Below are positions 7,090-15,684 of a stretch of DNA of 36,467 bases, in pieces (within the stretch, counting starts at the first letter, position 1; each line of letters starts with the position of its first letter). Location: contig CAYXFD010000028.1 in assembly GCA_964464175.1 (NCBI GenBank), positions 1 to 36,467 of the forward strand. The letters are read 5' to 3'. Below the pieces are notes generated by a model. It worked only from the letters and a program-made list of their open reading frames with translations. It made no database searches and was not told the DNA's origin. The position numbers and the translations under genes are program-made. Origin of the DNA: CAYXFD01 sp964464175 (GTDB taxonomy: Bacteria > Cloacimonadota > Cloacimonadia > Cloacimonadales > JAJBBL01).

Positions 7090-8697
7090 ATGGAGAAACT
7101 TCTGTTATTAGGTGACGAAGCCTTAGCACAGGGTGCCTTAGATGCAGGGTTGTCAGGGGTTTATGCCTATCCCGGAACCCCATCAACCGAGATCACCGAA
7201 TATATCCAGAGAAATCCGGAAGCCCAGGCAAGAAATGTCCATCGTGAATGGTCTGCCAATGAGAAAACGGCTTTAGAAGCGAGCTTGGGCATGTCTTATG
7301 CCGGAAAGAGGACAATGTCATGTATGAAACATGTCGGTCTTAACGTAGCTGCAGACCCTTATCTTAACTCCGCCTTAACGGGAGCAAACGGAGGAATTAT
7401 TGTAGCAGTTGCCGACGACCCTTCCATGCATTCTTCCCAGAATGAACAGGATTCCAGAATCTACGGTAAATTCGCTATGCTGCCGGTATTGGAGCCGAGT
7501 AATCAGCAAGAGGCTTATGATATGGCTTTTTATGCCTTTGAGCTTTCAGAAAAATATAAGATTCCTATCCTGGTGAGACTGACCACCCGCTTGGCTCATT
7601 CCCGTGCCGGGATTGAGAGAAAGCCTCTGTTGCCGGAGAAAGAGCTTAGCCTGCCGGAGGATATTCATCAGTTTGTCTTGCTCCCGGCAATTGCCCGCCG
7701 CAAGTTCAAGAATCTATTGTCGCTGCAGAAAGAATTTGTCAACGAGGCAGAAGATTCACTCTTCAATAACTATATTGACGGACCAAACAAAGAGATGGGC
7801 ATCATAGCCTGCGGGTTGGCATACAATTATCTGATGGAGAATTTTCCTGAGGGTAAATCACCCTATCCCGTACTGAAGATAGGGCAGTATCCCCTGCCGG
7901 ACTCTTTTATCAAAAGAATAAGCAAAGAATGCGATTCATTATTGATCCTGGAAGAAGGAGCTCCTCTGGTGGAAGAAATGCTGAGAGGATATATGAATGA
8001 ACCTTTGAAGATCAAGGGGAGGCTTGACGGTACCTTGCCGAGAGACGGAGAATTGAATCCCAATTTAGTCAGAATGGCTCTTGGCATGGATGATCTAAGT
8101 GGTCAGGAAATTCCCGGGATTGTTGTTCCGCGACCTCCGGTACTCTGTCTGGGTTGTCCTCATACCGATTCTTATAAAGCATTGAAGGAAGTTCTGGAAG
8201 AGTATGGGAGCGGACATGTTTTCTCTGATATTGGATGCTACACCCTTGGTGCCTTACCCCCCTTCAAGATAATCAATAGTTGTGTTGATATGGGAGCTTC
8301 CGTAACTATGGCTATAGGAGCTGCTGATGCAGGTCTTTTCCCCTCGATAGCCGTAATCGGAGATTCAACTTTCACTCATTCCGGAATTACCGGGCTGCTT
8401 GATGCGGTAAATGCCAAATCGAATATTGTGATCTTTATTCTCGATAATAATACAACTGCTATGACCGGTGGACAGGATTCTCCCGGAGCCGGGAAGCTCG
8501 AGGATATCTGCAAGGGACTCGGAGTAGAGGAAGAGCACATAAGAGTAGTAGTACCTTTGACCAGAAATCATGAAGAATTCGTCCAGCTAATCAAGGAAGA
8601 GATAGCTTATGATGGTGTTTCTGTAATTATTCCCCGCCGGGAATGTATCCAGACACTCTCTAAAAAGATGCGAAAGAAAATGGGAGGTTCAAAATGA
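7090..8697 (+). CDS. iorA: Indolepyruvate:ferredoxin oxidoreductase, alpha subunit (no C-terminal ferredoxin domain)
   Basis: Catalytic thiamine-diphosphate subunit that oxidatively decarboxylates aryl 2-oxoacids (from Trp, Phe, Tyr) to aryl-CoA, reducing ferredoxin. The N-terminal pyrimidine-binding part opens with LLLGDEALAQGALDAG and YPGTPSTEI. The C-terminal TPP domain has LCLGCPHTDS, GDSTFTHSG (about residue 424) and DNNTTAMTGGQ (about 453). At 535 aa it stops shortly after this domain. The two-cluster 4Fe-4S ferredoxin module that ends many archaeal and clostridial IorA proteins is absent. AAGGAG lies eight bases before ATG 7090. The stop overlaps the iorB start (ATGA), so the two are translationally coupled. 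Confidence 0.93.
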   Translation: MEKLLLLGDEALAQGALDAGLSGVYAYPGTPSTEITEYIQRNPEAQARNVHREWSANEKTALEASLGMSYAGKRTMSCMKHVGLNVAADPYLNSALTGANGGIIVAVADDPSMHSSQNEQDSRIYGKFAMLPVLEPSNQQEAYDMAFYAFELSEKYKIPILVRLTTRLAHSRAGIERKPLLPEKELSLPEDIHQFVLLPAIARRKFKNLLSLQKEFVNEAEDSLFNNYIDGPNKEMGIIACGLAYNYLMENFPEGKSPYPVLKIGQYPLPDSFIKRISKECDSLLILEEGAPLVEEMLRGYMNEPLKIKGRLDGTLPRDGELNPNLVRMALGMDDLSGQEIPGIVVPRPPVLCLGCPHTDSYKALKEVLEEYGSGHVFSDIGCYTLGALPPFKIINSCVDMGASVTMAIGAADAGLFPSIAVIGDSTFTHSGITGLLDAVNAKSNIVIFILDNNTTAMTGGQDSPGAGKLEDICKGLGVEEEHIRVVVPLTRNHEEFVQLIKEEIAYDGVSVIIPRRECIQTLSKKMRKKMGGSK

Positions 8698-9275
8698 AAT
8701 CCGATATAATTCTTGCCGGGGTCGGTGGTCAGGGAATACTATCAATTGCAACCATTATTGGTTATGCTGCTTTAGAATCGAAACTTAATCTTAAACAATC
8801 GGAAGTTCATGGGATGAGCCAAAGGGGTGGAGATGTCCAATCACATCTCCGTATATCCGACAAGGAGATTTTTTCCGATCTTATTGCTGTCGGAACAGCA
8901 GATTTGATCATCTCGGTTGAGCCGATGGAGTCCTTGCGGTATTTACCCTTCTTATCACCGCAAGGCTGGCTATTAACGAACAGTACCCCTTATATCAATA
9001 CGGCTACTTATCCTGAGAAAGAGGTATTACTGGCAGAGATCGGCAAACTCCCAAGACATCTTTTGATTGATGCCGACACCTTAGCTAAAGAGATGGGTGC
9101 ACCAAGGGCGATGAATATGGTAATGTTAGGTGCAGTAACCCAGTTCATTGATCTTCCTTATGAAAAATTCCAGGAAGGAATCAGATTCATCTTCGGCCGG
9201 AAGGGAGAGGATGTTGTTAACTCCAATCTCAAGGCACTGGATAAAGGTAGAGAAATAGCCCAGAAAGAGAGATAA
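8694..9275 (+). CDS. iorB: Indolepyruvate:ferredoxin oxidoreductase, beta subunit
   Basis: Gamma-type domain of the 2-oxoacid:ferredoxin oxidoreductase family, partner of IorA. The N-terminal ILAGVGGQGIL (residues 6-16) and EVHGMSQRGGDVQSHLR are diagnostic. The length of 193 aa is usual. It overlaps iorA by four bases and ends 57 bases before a strong terminator, so iorAB forms a two-gene transcription unit. Confidence 0.94.
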   Translation: MKSDIILAGVGGQGILSIATIIGYAALESKLNLKQSEVHGMSQRGGDVQSHLRISDKEIFSDLIAVGTADLIISVEPMESLRYLPFLSPQGWLLTNSTPYINTATYPEKEVLLAEIGKLPRHLLIDADTLAKEMGAPRAMNMVMLGAVTQFIDLPYEKFQEGIRFIFGRKGEDVVNSNLKALDKGREIAQKER

Positions 9276-9332
9276 GATGCAAACTCCGTTTTCTTGAATC
9301 GAAGCGGAATTAACAGAAGAAATATTATTACC

Positions 9333-9363
9333 GGGACAGAATGACAATTCTGTCCCTTTTATC
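9333..9363 (+). terminator. Rho-independent terminator of iorAB
   Basis: A perfect 10-bp stem, GGGACAGAAT (9333-9342) and ATTCTGTCCC (9347-9356), has a GACA loop and is followed by TTTTATCTT. It lies between the iorB stop and the convergent DUF58 gene. Confidence 0.9.
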
Positions 9364-9393
9364 TTAGGGGAGCAGGGGGCTGTCTGATTCGGG

Positions 9394-10281
9394 TTACAAG
9401 AGTTTAGATCTTTTCAGAAGATACTGCAGCAGCACCTGATCGTAGGGAGTTTCGGTAGTTATAGGGTTAAATTCGATCTTTGCTTCAAAGCAGCGTTTTT
9501 TCAGATATTCCACATTTTTGCTGTACTCTTCCAGATAGTCTTTCTTGATCAACCAGGGGTTTACTGTTAGTTTTTCTCCCGTTTCAGAATCAATGAACTC
9601 GGTTTCATGCTGAAAATCGAAAAGATATTCCTGTCTATCCTGAATGTGGAAAACGATAACCTCGTTTTTCTTATGTCTGAAATGCTGCAATCCGGCTAAG
9701 ATACTCTCCGGATCGTCTATCAAATCGGAAATCAGAATGATCAAGCCTCTCTTGTTGATTCGTTCAGCCAGATTATGCAATACTTCTGCGGTGTGGGTTT
9801 TGTCTTCTGCCTGTAGATTATGGATCTGGGTGAGCAGGATGTTAAGATAAGATTTTACCGAACGGGGAGGGATATAGGATGTTATCTTATCGGTGAAGCA
9901 GAGTAATCCGGAGGCATCCTGCTGGTTAACCATCAAATAAGAGAGTGATGATGCCAAGGCTTTGGCATATTCTAACTTCGAGATCTTGCCGGAAGTATAG
10001 CCCATCGATTTACTGTGGTCGATAAGGATGTAGGATTTAAGATTTGTTTCCTCTTCATAGCGGCGGATATAATAACGGTTGGTTTTACCGTAGATCTTCC
10101 AGTCAACATCCCTGACGGAGTCCCCGGGATTATATTGTCTGTGATCTGAAAATTCGACGCTGAACCCATGATAAGGTGACTTATGGAGACCGATCATGAA
10201 GCCTTCGACAATCAATCTGGCTCTCAGCTTAAATTTTTCGATCTTTGCGATCAGTTCTTCGGAAAGGTATCTGTTGTTCAT
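9394..10281 (-). CDS. DUF58 domain protein (VWA-like fold)
   Basis: Cytosolic protein of the DUF58 family. It shows the hallmark GFSVEFSDHRQYNPGD-SVRDVDWKIYG segment (about residues 39-65), then a von Willebrand A-like domain with MIDAS-type residues DHSKS (about 108-112) and LIILISDLID. DUF58 proteins are usually encoded with MoxR AAA+ ATPases and VWA/TPR membrane proteins, and are thought to help assemble or activate envelope complexes. No MoxR gene is seen here, but a TPR lipoprotein and a small membrane protein lie just upstream on the same strand. The molecular role is unknown. Confidence 0.88.
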   Translation of the reverse strand: MNNRYLSEELIAKIEKFKLRARLIVEGFMIGLHKSPYHGFSVEFSDHRQYNPGDSVRDVDWKIYGKTNRYYIRRYEEETNLKSYILIDHSKSMGYTSGKISKLEYAKALASSLSYLMVNQQDASGLLCFTDKITSYIPPRSVKSYLNILLTQIHNLQAEDKTHTAEVLHNLAERINKRGLIILISDLIDDPESILAGLQHFRHKKNEVIVFHIQDRQEYLFDFQHETEFIDSETGEKLTVNPWLIKKDYLEEYSKNVEYLKKRCFEAKIEFNPITTETPYDQVLLQYLLKRSKLL

Positions 10282-10354
10282 AGATTAGTACCTGATTTTT
10301 GCATTCAACTCTCCCTTTTCTTTGCTAAACGTATCTGACAATACCCGGTAGTTT

Positions 10355-10576
10355 TCAACTCTTTTCATTAATCTCTTCCTTCTTCTGCGTGTAATTTTTT
10401 CTGAATATCCCGACGAGTATCGCCAGAGGGAAAACAATAATATAGGCAATTATTAACAGGATCGGAGAAACGGTAATATCTCCGGCTGCCATGAAAAGAT
10501 AGCCGGTGATCAGAAGGATAATTCCGAGAATAAAGAGCATTATGCTCGTTTTATTGAAGATGAATTTTTTACTCAT
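10355..10576 (-). CDS. Small two-helix membrane protein, DUF3098-like
   Basis: 73 aa with two hydrophobic segments (about residues 11-32 and 37-60) and a charged C-terminal tail. The GIILLITGYLFMAAGD pattern followed by a second helix resembles DUF3098 proteins of Bacteroidota, which are small inner-membrane proteins of unknown role. Its start overlaps the end of the TPR lipoprotein gene by eight bases, so it is likely made from the same mRNA. The family assignment is by pattern recall only. Confidence 0.7.
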   Translation of the reverse strand: MSKKFIFNKTSIMLFILGIILLITGYLFMAAGDITVSPILLIIAYIIVFPLAILVGIFRKNYTQKKEEINEKS

Positions 10577-12560
10577 ATATCTTTGTAATCTCCTCTAACA
10601 TTTTTTCTGCTTTTATCCTATACTCTTCGTCCGTATTCATCAATACAGCCTCCTGAAAGTAAAAAACTGCGTTCTTTTTCTCTTCCAGCTTGTAGTAGAT
10701 CATTCCAAGATGATACAAGACCACACTATCCTCAACTCCGTTTTCTATTATTTGCTGCATATAACTTAGAGCTTTCTCATAATCCTGTTTTTTATAGTAT
10801 AACCAGGCAACACTATCCTGGATGAAATGGCTGTCCGGCATTAATGATATTGCCTTTAAGAGATATTCTTCCGCTTCCTCGTAACGGGTGCTGTGGACAA
10901 TCAGGCTATAGCCTAACCAATTGAGGATCAGCGGGTCTTCGGGGTATAATTTCTGAGCCCTTTCCATGAGTTGCAGTTCTTTCCCGTATTCTTTGTTTGT
11001 GTTGAGTAAGGAAGCCAGAGTAAGCATTAAGCTTTCTCCGGGAAGTTCTTTGGATTCAACAGCTTTTGTATAAAAATCTATTGCTAAGGAATCTTGTTCG
11101 AAATACCTGTAATAAGAACCGATAAAAGAATAGGGACAGAATTCAGGATCAGGAATCAAAAGGAGGGATTCTTTGGCTTTTTCAGGATCTCCGTAATCAA
11201 GAAAAAGGTTGGCGATGCTTTTAAGTAAACGTTCTTCAAAGAATTGTTCCTCAAAATCAGGTATGGAACCGGATTCTGTTCTGATCAAATCACGGAGTAT
11301 TGTCAAACCTTCGTCTTCTTTATCTCTGGAAAGATAGTAACTGGCAACAAGATATTCTGTCAGAGCATGATCAGCCCTTCTCTCTTTCATTGCCTGAATG
11401 AGCTTTTCCGGGTCGAATCTTTCACCGTTTTCATTGCTGCTGGAGCGAATAACAGATGCTGCAAGTCCCGGTTCTCCGATCTGCATCAGAAAATCTGCGG
11501 CAGTTAGATAATCCTGAAGGAGGGCATATAATTCGCTGAGTAAAGCAAGAAAGATATTTCTCTTATCACTGGAGATATTTTGATTTCTTATGATCTCCTT
11601 ACCGATGACAATTCCTTTTTCATAACTATTTTCGTGGTAAGCAGCCAAGAAAAAATATTCCTGGATCTCGGGGTCATCAAGATCATTGTAGCTATTATAA
11701 AGATTGAGTATGGTTCTAAAATCCTCTCTTGCATAGAGCAGTTCCAGCAGAAAGATGCGATTCTCTGTGGATATCAGGTCTCCTGCTTCCAGCCGTTCCC
11801 GAAGGAAAACAATAAGAGAATCCCAATCATTATACTTTTTGTAGAAAGATAGGAGTTGTTCCTTGGCTTCCTGATCACCAATCTTTTGAAAGGCAGTTTC
11901 TAATATTTCCTTTGTCCTTAAGGGATTATGATATTCATAGATCTCGGCAATAGAATAGAGTAGTTCTGGTTTATTGTAAGCATCTTTCAAAGCCTTTTCC
12001 AGATATAGAAACTCGATCCTGTTGCCATGTCTGAGAAGATAGAGGAAATAGTCATAGTAATTATAAGGAGAAGGATCCATTTCCAGAGCAAATTCCATCA
12101 TCTTCAAACCCTCTTCATTTTTTCCCATCTGCAGGTATGCCAACCCCAGATATCTGATAAGCGAAGCGGAATAGAGACCCCGGGAAAAATAGTCTTCACC
12201 TAAACGGATGATAGTTGAATAGCGGTTCTTGTCCTCTCTGGCAAGGATAAAGAGTGTTTCCAGAATTCTCTCTTTGATCGTAATATTAGCCTGGTCATGC
12301 AAATCTGCCTGATTAAATAATCCGTAGGCTGTTTGGAAATCTCCCAATTGATAGGTGAATTCACCGAGGGTGTAAAAGTGAATGGAATCATAAGTAGGGG
12401 TGCTGCTAACTGCCGTTTTCTGCGGTTTAAGTGACTGCCGGAGGTGTAAGGGCTCTTTTCCCGTTTTCGAAGTTGAGTCCCTGGAAACGTCTTTACCGGT
12501 AACACAACCGAAGATAATCAGAGGTGCTGTTAAAAGGAGTACTTTAAACCACAGTTTCAT
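10569..12560 (-). CDS. TPR-repeat lipoprotein
   Basis: 663-residue exported lipoprotein. A signal peptide ends in the lipobox LIIFGC (Cys19), followed by a polar linker and a long helical array of tetratricopeptide-like repeats. The best repeats are near the C-terminus (YSLIVHSTRYEEAEEYLLKA, VAWLYYKKQDYEKALSYMQ, LGMIYYKLEEKKNAVFYFQ). ATG 12560 is preferred over the in-frame start 21 bases upstream because GAGAAGG lies eight bases before it and it gives a clean signal peptide. It was probably recruited to the envelope as a scaffold. It lies between an outer-membrane barrel gene and a DUF3098-like gene, all on one strand. Confidence 0.85.
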   Translation of the reverse strand: MKLWFKVLLLTAPLIIFGCVTGKDVSRDSTSKTGKEPLHLRQSLKPQKTAVSSTPTYDSIHFYTLGEFTYQLGDFQTAYGLFNQADLHDQANITIKERILETLFILAREDKNRYSTIIRLGEDYFSRGLYSASLIRYLGLAYLQMGKNEEGLKMMEFALEMDPSPYNYYDYFLYLLRHGNRIEFLYLEKALKDAYNKPELLYSIAEIYEYHNPLRTKEILETAFQKIGDQEAKEQLLSFYKKYNDWDSLIVFLRERLEAGDLISTENRIFLLELLYAREDFRTILNLYNSYNDLDDPEIQEYFFLAAYHENSYEKGIVIGKEIIRNQNISSDKRNIFLALLSELYALLQDYLTAADFLMQIGEPGLAASVIRSSSNENGERFDPEKLIQAMKERRADHALTEYLVASYYLSRDKEDEGLTILRDLIRTESGSIPDFEEQFFEERLLKSIANLFLDYGDPEKAKESLLLIPDPEFCPYSFIGSYYRYFEQDSLAIDFYTKAVESKELPGESLMLTLASLLNTNKEYGKELQLMERAQKLYPEDPLILNWLGYSLIVHSTRYEEAEEYLLKAISLMPDSHFIQDSVAWLYYKKQDYEKALSYMQQIIENGVEDSVVLYHLGMIYYKLEEKKNAVFYFQEAVLMNTDEEYRIKAEKMLEEITKIYE

Positions 12561-12606
12561 ATATTTAACCTTCTCTTCCAAGAGATTGTCTTCCGGTTCC
12601 CGATAG

Positions 12607-13374
12607 TTAAAATCTCATATTATAGTTTATGGTGATCGCTCTATCGGCTCCGACAGTTTGGTGACTATTCTCCAAAATATCATAAGCGGTAAACTTCACC
12701 GCCAGAAAATCGGTAAAACGGAGATAAAGAGCAATATTCAGGTAACCTCTTCCTCTCCTGTCAAGGAGGTATTCGTTGAAAGAGACATCATCCTGTTCGG
12801 GATCTCTGTCGTTTAAAGCCAGATCATAGTCAATCATCAAGGTTAACTCATCTCCCAGAGATTTGTCCAGTCCGGCAAAGAAATTCAGGCTTTTCTCTCC
12901 GTCTTTTCGTTCTAAACTGTAATTGCTTCCCAGATGTAATCCGAGGTTTCCGAGGAAAAGGTAATTACGGCTAACAGCAGTATAAAAGCCTTTGGATTTG
13001 ATGTCGTACCGCTTAAGCGAAGGATGATAGACCCCGTGTCCCTGGGAGTCGAAGCCAACTACTAATGCCGGTAGGAGAGGGCTTTCATCAATCAGCCTGT
13101 ATTTGGCATTTACTTCGACATTCTCCCGCCACACCGGTTTTTCGTTACCTACGATGTCCTCTCCTCCGTAACTAATGCCAAACATGAACCGTGAGAAGAG
13201 ACCGACTGAACTTCCAATCATTATCCCATTATTCCGGAACATCTTAGTAGTGATTAAAACCTCACTATACTGCAGAATACCGGCAGTAGGGGTATCTGCT
13301 AAATCTAATAACTCATAAGCATGCAAGAATGAAGTCATCAGTAAAATGCTAAGGCAAAAGAGCAATATTCTCAT
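12607..13374 (-). CDS. Predicted outer-membrane beta-barrel protein
   Basis: 255 aa with a signal peptide (residues 1-20, ending SFLHA). Alternating polar/hydrophobic strands follow throughout, with many Tyr/Phe girdle residues, and it ends in the C-terminal aromatic NYNMRF typical of Bam-assembled barrels. The IGSSVGLFSRFMFGISYGG segment resembles YjbH-like porins. An AGGAGG ribosome site stands eight bases before ATG 13374. It is followed after 46 bases by the TPR lipoprotein gene. No enzymatic function can be assigned. Confidence 0.75.
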   Translation of the reverse strand: MRILLFCLSILLMTSFLHAYELLDLADTPTAGILQYSEVLITTKMFRNNGIMIGSSVGLFSRFMFGISYGGEDIVGNEKPVWRENVEVNAKYRLIDESPLLPALVVGFDSQGHGVYHPSLKRYDIKSKGFYTAVSRNYLFLGNLGLHLGSNYSLERKDGEKSLNFFAGLDKSLGDELTLMIDYDLALNDRDPEQDDVSFNEYLLDRRGRGYLNIALYLRFTDFLAVKFTAYDILENSHQTVGADRAITINYNMRF

Positions 13375-13513
13375 TCAATATCCTCCTGTATTCTCTCATA
13401 AAATGCTAAAAAACCTTCCTGCGAGTCAAAGTATCAATATTATTCCTGGAACTTATGCCGGGCAGATAAGCCCGGTGAAAACTACGATAACTCCAATCCG
13501 CAAGGGTCATTAT

Positions 13514-14584
13514 TCAAGATTCTTTATCATTATCATTGGATAAACTGATAGTTCGGCTGATCACTTCCAGTTCGATCAATGCCGGTAGTTTAAAACCTTC
13601 AGGATAAAAGACAGAATTATCTATCAAGTAGGCACGATTACTTCTCTCATCATAAAAGGCAAATGACTGGAAGGCACCACCGACAGCATGTTTTCTGTTT
13701 TGCCAGCGTCCGGAGAATTTTATTACTTCCCTGCCGGCAAAATCTATCCTGTAGGAACGTGTATCCTCCCGGGCAAACTCATCCTCATCGTAGCATTCCC
13801 AGGCTAATCTTGCCCGCGTATTCCTTACCCATTCCAGAGTTACATTATCCACTGCCATCTCTTCATAATAAACTGAAAGATACCGGTCAGGCTGTTCCCG
13901 CCTTCTGGCTAAAAAAGAGATAAAGTTTCCGGCATCATCTCGTTTATAGATGATATAGTTCTCCGGGATCTTCATGCTCCAGGGGAAATCCCGGAAAAAG
14001 CCGGCAGGATAGATTTCAAGTCCGTAAACTTTATGTTCAGTTCGCTCGTAAAACTTGGCCCGAAACTGTTCAAACACCGCTTCAGCCTGGAGCATATTAT
14101 AGGTTAGCAGGTTTTCTTCTGTGTTCCCGAGCATAAACAGAACCAGCTGGTCATTAGCCCAGAGATTGTGACGGGTAAACATTCCTACTCCATTTTCTTC
14201 GACAGAATTGATGACAGTAGCAGTCAATCTCTCCCGGACATATTGGGAAACTTTCTCCTCTGAATCGAGATGACCGAGGAAGATCAGATTTTTAAAACGG
14301 AAAAAATGCTGTAAAGACTCAAAATCACCCCTTTTCAAGTCAAAATAGGTCTCGTTCTCGGTAGTAAAATAGTATCTCTCAATGCTCTCTCTCAAATGCT
14401 GTTCGGCAAAATGCCAGACACGATCATCAGCAAAGACATATATCGTCTGTTCATGCCCCCAGGCAAGTGGTTTACGGCTATCAGAACCGGATCCTGCAGG
14501 ACGGTGTCTTCTGCTGTCGTCGCTGCTGCCGCAACTCATAAGAAGAGCCGCTGTCATTAATAATAGGTATCTTCTTAGTTTCAT
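13514..14584 (-). CDS. DUF4837-like lipoprotein
   Basis: 356-residue exported lipoprotein with lipobox LLMSC (Cys18) followed by a Ser/Arg/Gly-rich linker. The body has FVFADD-type openings, a KNLIFLGHLD segment, a HNLWANDQLVLFMLGNTEENL segment and a GLEIYPAGFFRDFPWSMKIPENYIIY segment, which resemble DUF4837 proteins known mainly from Bacteroidota. The function of that family is unknown. It is the first gene of a minus-strand group running DUF4837-barrel-TPR-DUF3098-DUF58. AAGGA precedes ATG 14584. Confidence 0.75.
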   Translation of the reverse strand: MKLRRYLLLMTAALLMSCGSSDDSRRHRPAGSGSDSRKPLAWGHEQTIYVFADDRVWHFAEQHLRESIERYYFTTENETYFDLKRGDFESLQHFFRFKNLIFLGHLDSEEKVSQYVRERLTATVINSVEENGVGMFTRHNLWANDQLVLFMLGNTEENLLTYNMLQAEAVFEQFRAKFYERTEHKVYGLEIYPAGFFRDFPWSMKIPENYIIYKRDDAGNFISFLARRREQPDRYLSVYYEEMAVDNVTLEWVRNTRARLAWECYDEDEFAREDTRSYRIDFAGREVIKFSGRWQNRKHAVGGAFQSFAFYDERSNRAYLIDNSVFYPEGFKLPALIELEVISRTISLSNDNDKES

Positions 14585-14703
14585 AATCCTTGCTTTACTT
14601 GTCTATAATGGATGATCACAGCATTCAGCGGGTTCTCTTCCTTCCCCTGTTTCCATCCTAATAGTTATGACTCTTGTTTAGAAAAGAGGAGCATCACCTT
14701 TTT

Positions 14704-15294
14704 TTATCCTCTTTTCAACCCCTTTTTCAGGAAGGGGAGATATGTTATTCCAGAGACTACAGTTATAACGGCAACATACCAGAAAAATATCTGTAAGATC
14801 AAGATAAACAGATCTTCATGGTTCTGCAAAAACTCTATTCGATACCTCCCGGCATTAAAAATTAGTGCCGCTACAATTCCGATCATCTGATAAGTTGTTT
14901 TCAGTTTTCCCCAGATGTTGGCAGCAACATAAATGTCTCTCTTCTGGTACCAGCTCCGCAAGAGAGTCACTAATAGTTCTCTCAGGATGATGATATAGAC
15001 AACATAGATGCTGATAAACCTCATTGGGGAGAGGGCAATAGTAATCAAAGCGACCGAAACAATTATTTTATCTGCCAGGGGATCCACGACCTTTCCGAAG
15101 TCTGTTATGCTTTTCAGTTTGCGGGCTAATGCTCCATCGAAATAGTCGGTTATTGCTGCTAAAAGGAATACGATCAAGGCAAATAGAGCACCTTGTGCCT
15201 CGTCTCTGAACAGATAAAGACAAATGAGATAGACAGGTACCAAGACTATTCTCAAAATAGTCAAAGAGTTGGGTATATGTCGCCTATATTTCAT
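14704..15294 (-). CDS. pgsA: CDP-diacylglycerol--glycerol-3-phosphate 3-phosphatidyltransferase
   Basis: Integral membrane enzyme that makes phosphatidylglycerol phosphate, the first step to phosphatidylglycerol and cardiolipin. The CDP-alcohol phosphotransferase motif is complete: Asp50, Asp-Gly 53-54, Ala-Arg 57-58, Gly67, Asp71 and Asp75 (TDYFDGALARKL...DFGKVVDPLADK). Several transmembrane helices surround it. At 196 aa it has the standard length. It is encoded downstream of the FtsE/FtsX-like pair and the 97-aa protein on the same strand. Confidence 0.94.
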   Translation of the reverse strand: MKYRRHIPNSLTILRIVLVPVYLICLYLFRDEAQGALFALIVFLLAAITDYFDGALARKLKSITDFGKVVDPLADKIIVSVALITIALSPMRFISIYVVYIIILRELLVTLLRSWYQKRDIYVAANIWGKLKTTYQMIGIVAALIFNAGRYRIEFLQNHEDLFILILQIFFWYVAVITVVSGITYLPFLKKGLKRG

Positions 15295-15356
15295 TGCATT
15301 TCTTTCCTCGAATTCCTAATAAACCGGTTACCATAAAAAACAACAGGTTATCTTTC

Positions 15357-15650
15357 TTAACTCGGTATCCATATCTTTTTAGCCTGGATAATTTCGGCAT
15401 TAGAAGGCAGGTTCAGCAGTTGATTGTCTTTCGTGAAAAAAACCAATCCCTTATAGGAGGTCAAATATTGATGTTTAGCCGCCAGGAACCCTCCCTGGGT
15501 ATAAATTACCAAAGGTTTCTCAGCTCTATTGAGAATGATACTAAAAGACGCCGGCGAGACATTTATAATGGCACCCGAGGCTTTGACGGCATTAGCTAAG
15601 ATGGAATAAGCGGCAGCTGCAGTAGCACCTGCTGTTGAAGCTGAAGACAT
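15357..15650 (-). CDS. Conserved 97-residue protein of unknown function
   Basis: An excellent AAGGAGGTC ribosome site seven bases before ATG 15650 supports translation. An Ala/Gly/Ser-rich N-terminus (residues 1-27) could be a short helix. It is followed by a compact alpha/beta stretch, FSIILNRAEKPLVIYTQGG, then KHQYLTSYKGLVFFTK and ending AEIIQAKKIWIPS. I recall similar short proteins, with the YLTSYKG-FFT and I-A-KIW-P patterns, from diverse bacteria annotated only as hypothetical. It lies between ftsX-like and pgsA, which hints at a membrane-associated role. Confidence 0.8.
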   Translation of the reverse strand: MSSASTAGATAAAAYSILANAVKASGAIINVSPASFSIILNRAEKPLVIYTQGGFLAAKHQYLTSYKGLVFFTKDNQLLNLPSNAEIIQAKKIWIPS

Positions 15651-15684
15651 GTTACGACCTCCTTGATCTTTTTAACGGTTAATT

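Noticed and set aside
14680..14713. Inverted repeat AAAAGAGGA/TCCTCTTTT at the end of pgsA as a terminator
   Set aside because: The loop is 16 bases, part of the repeat overlaps the pgsA stop, and no U tract follows on the minus strand.
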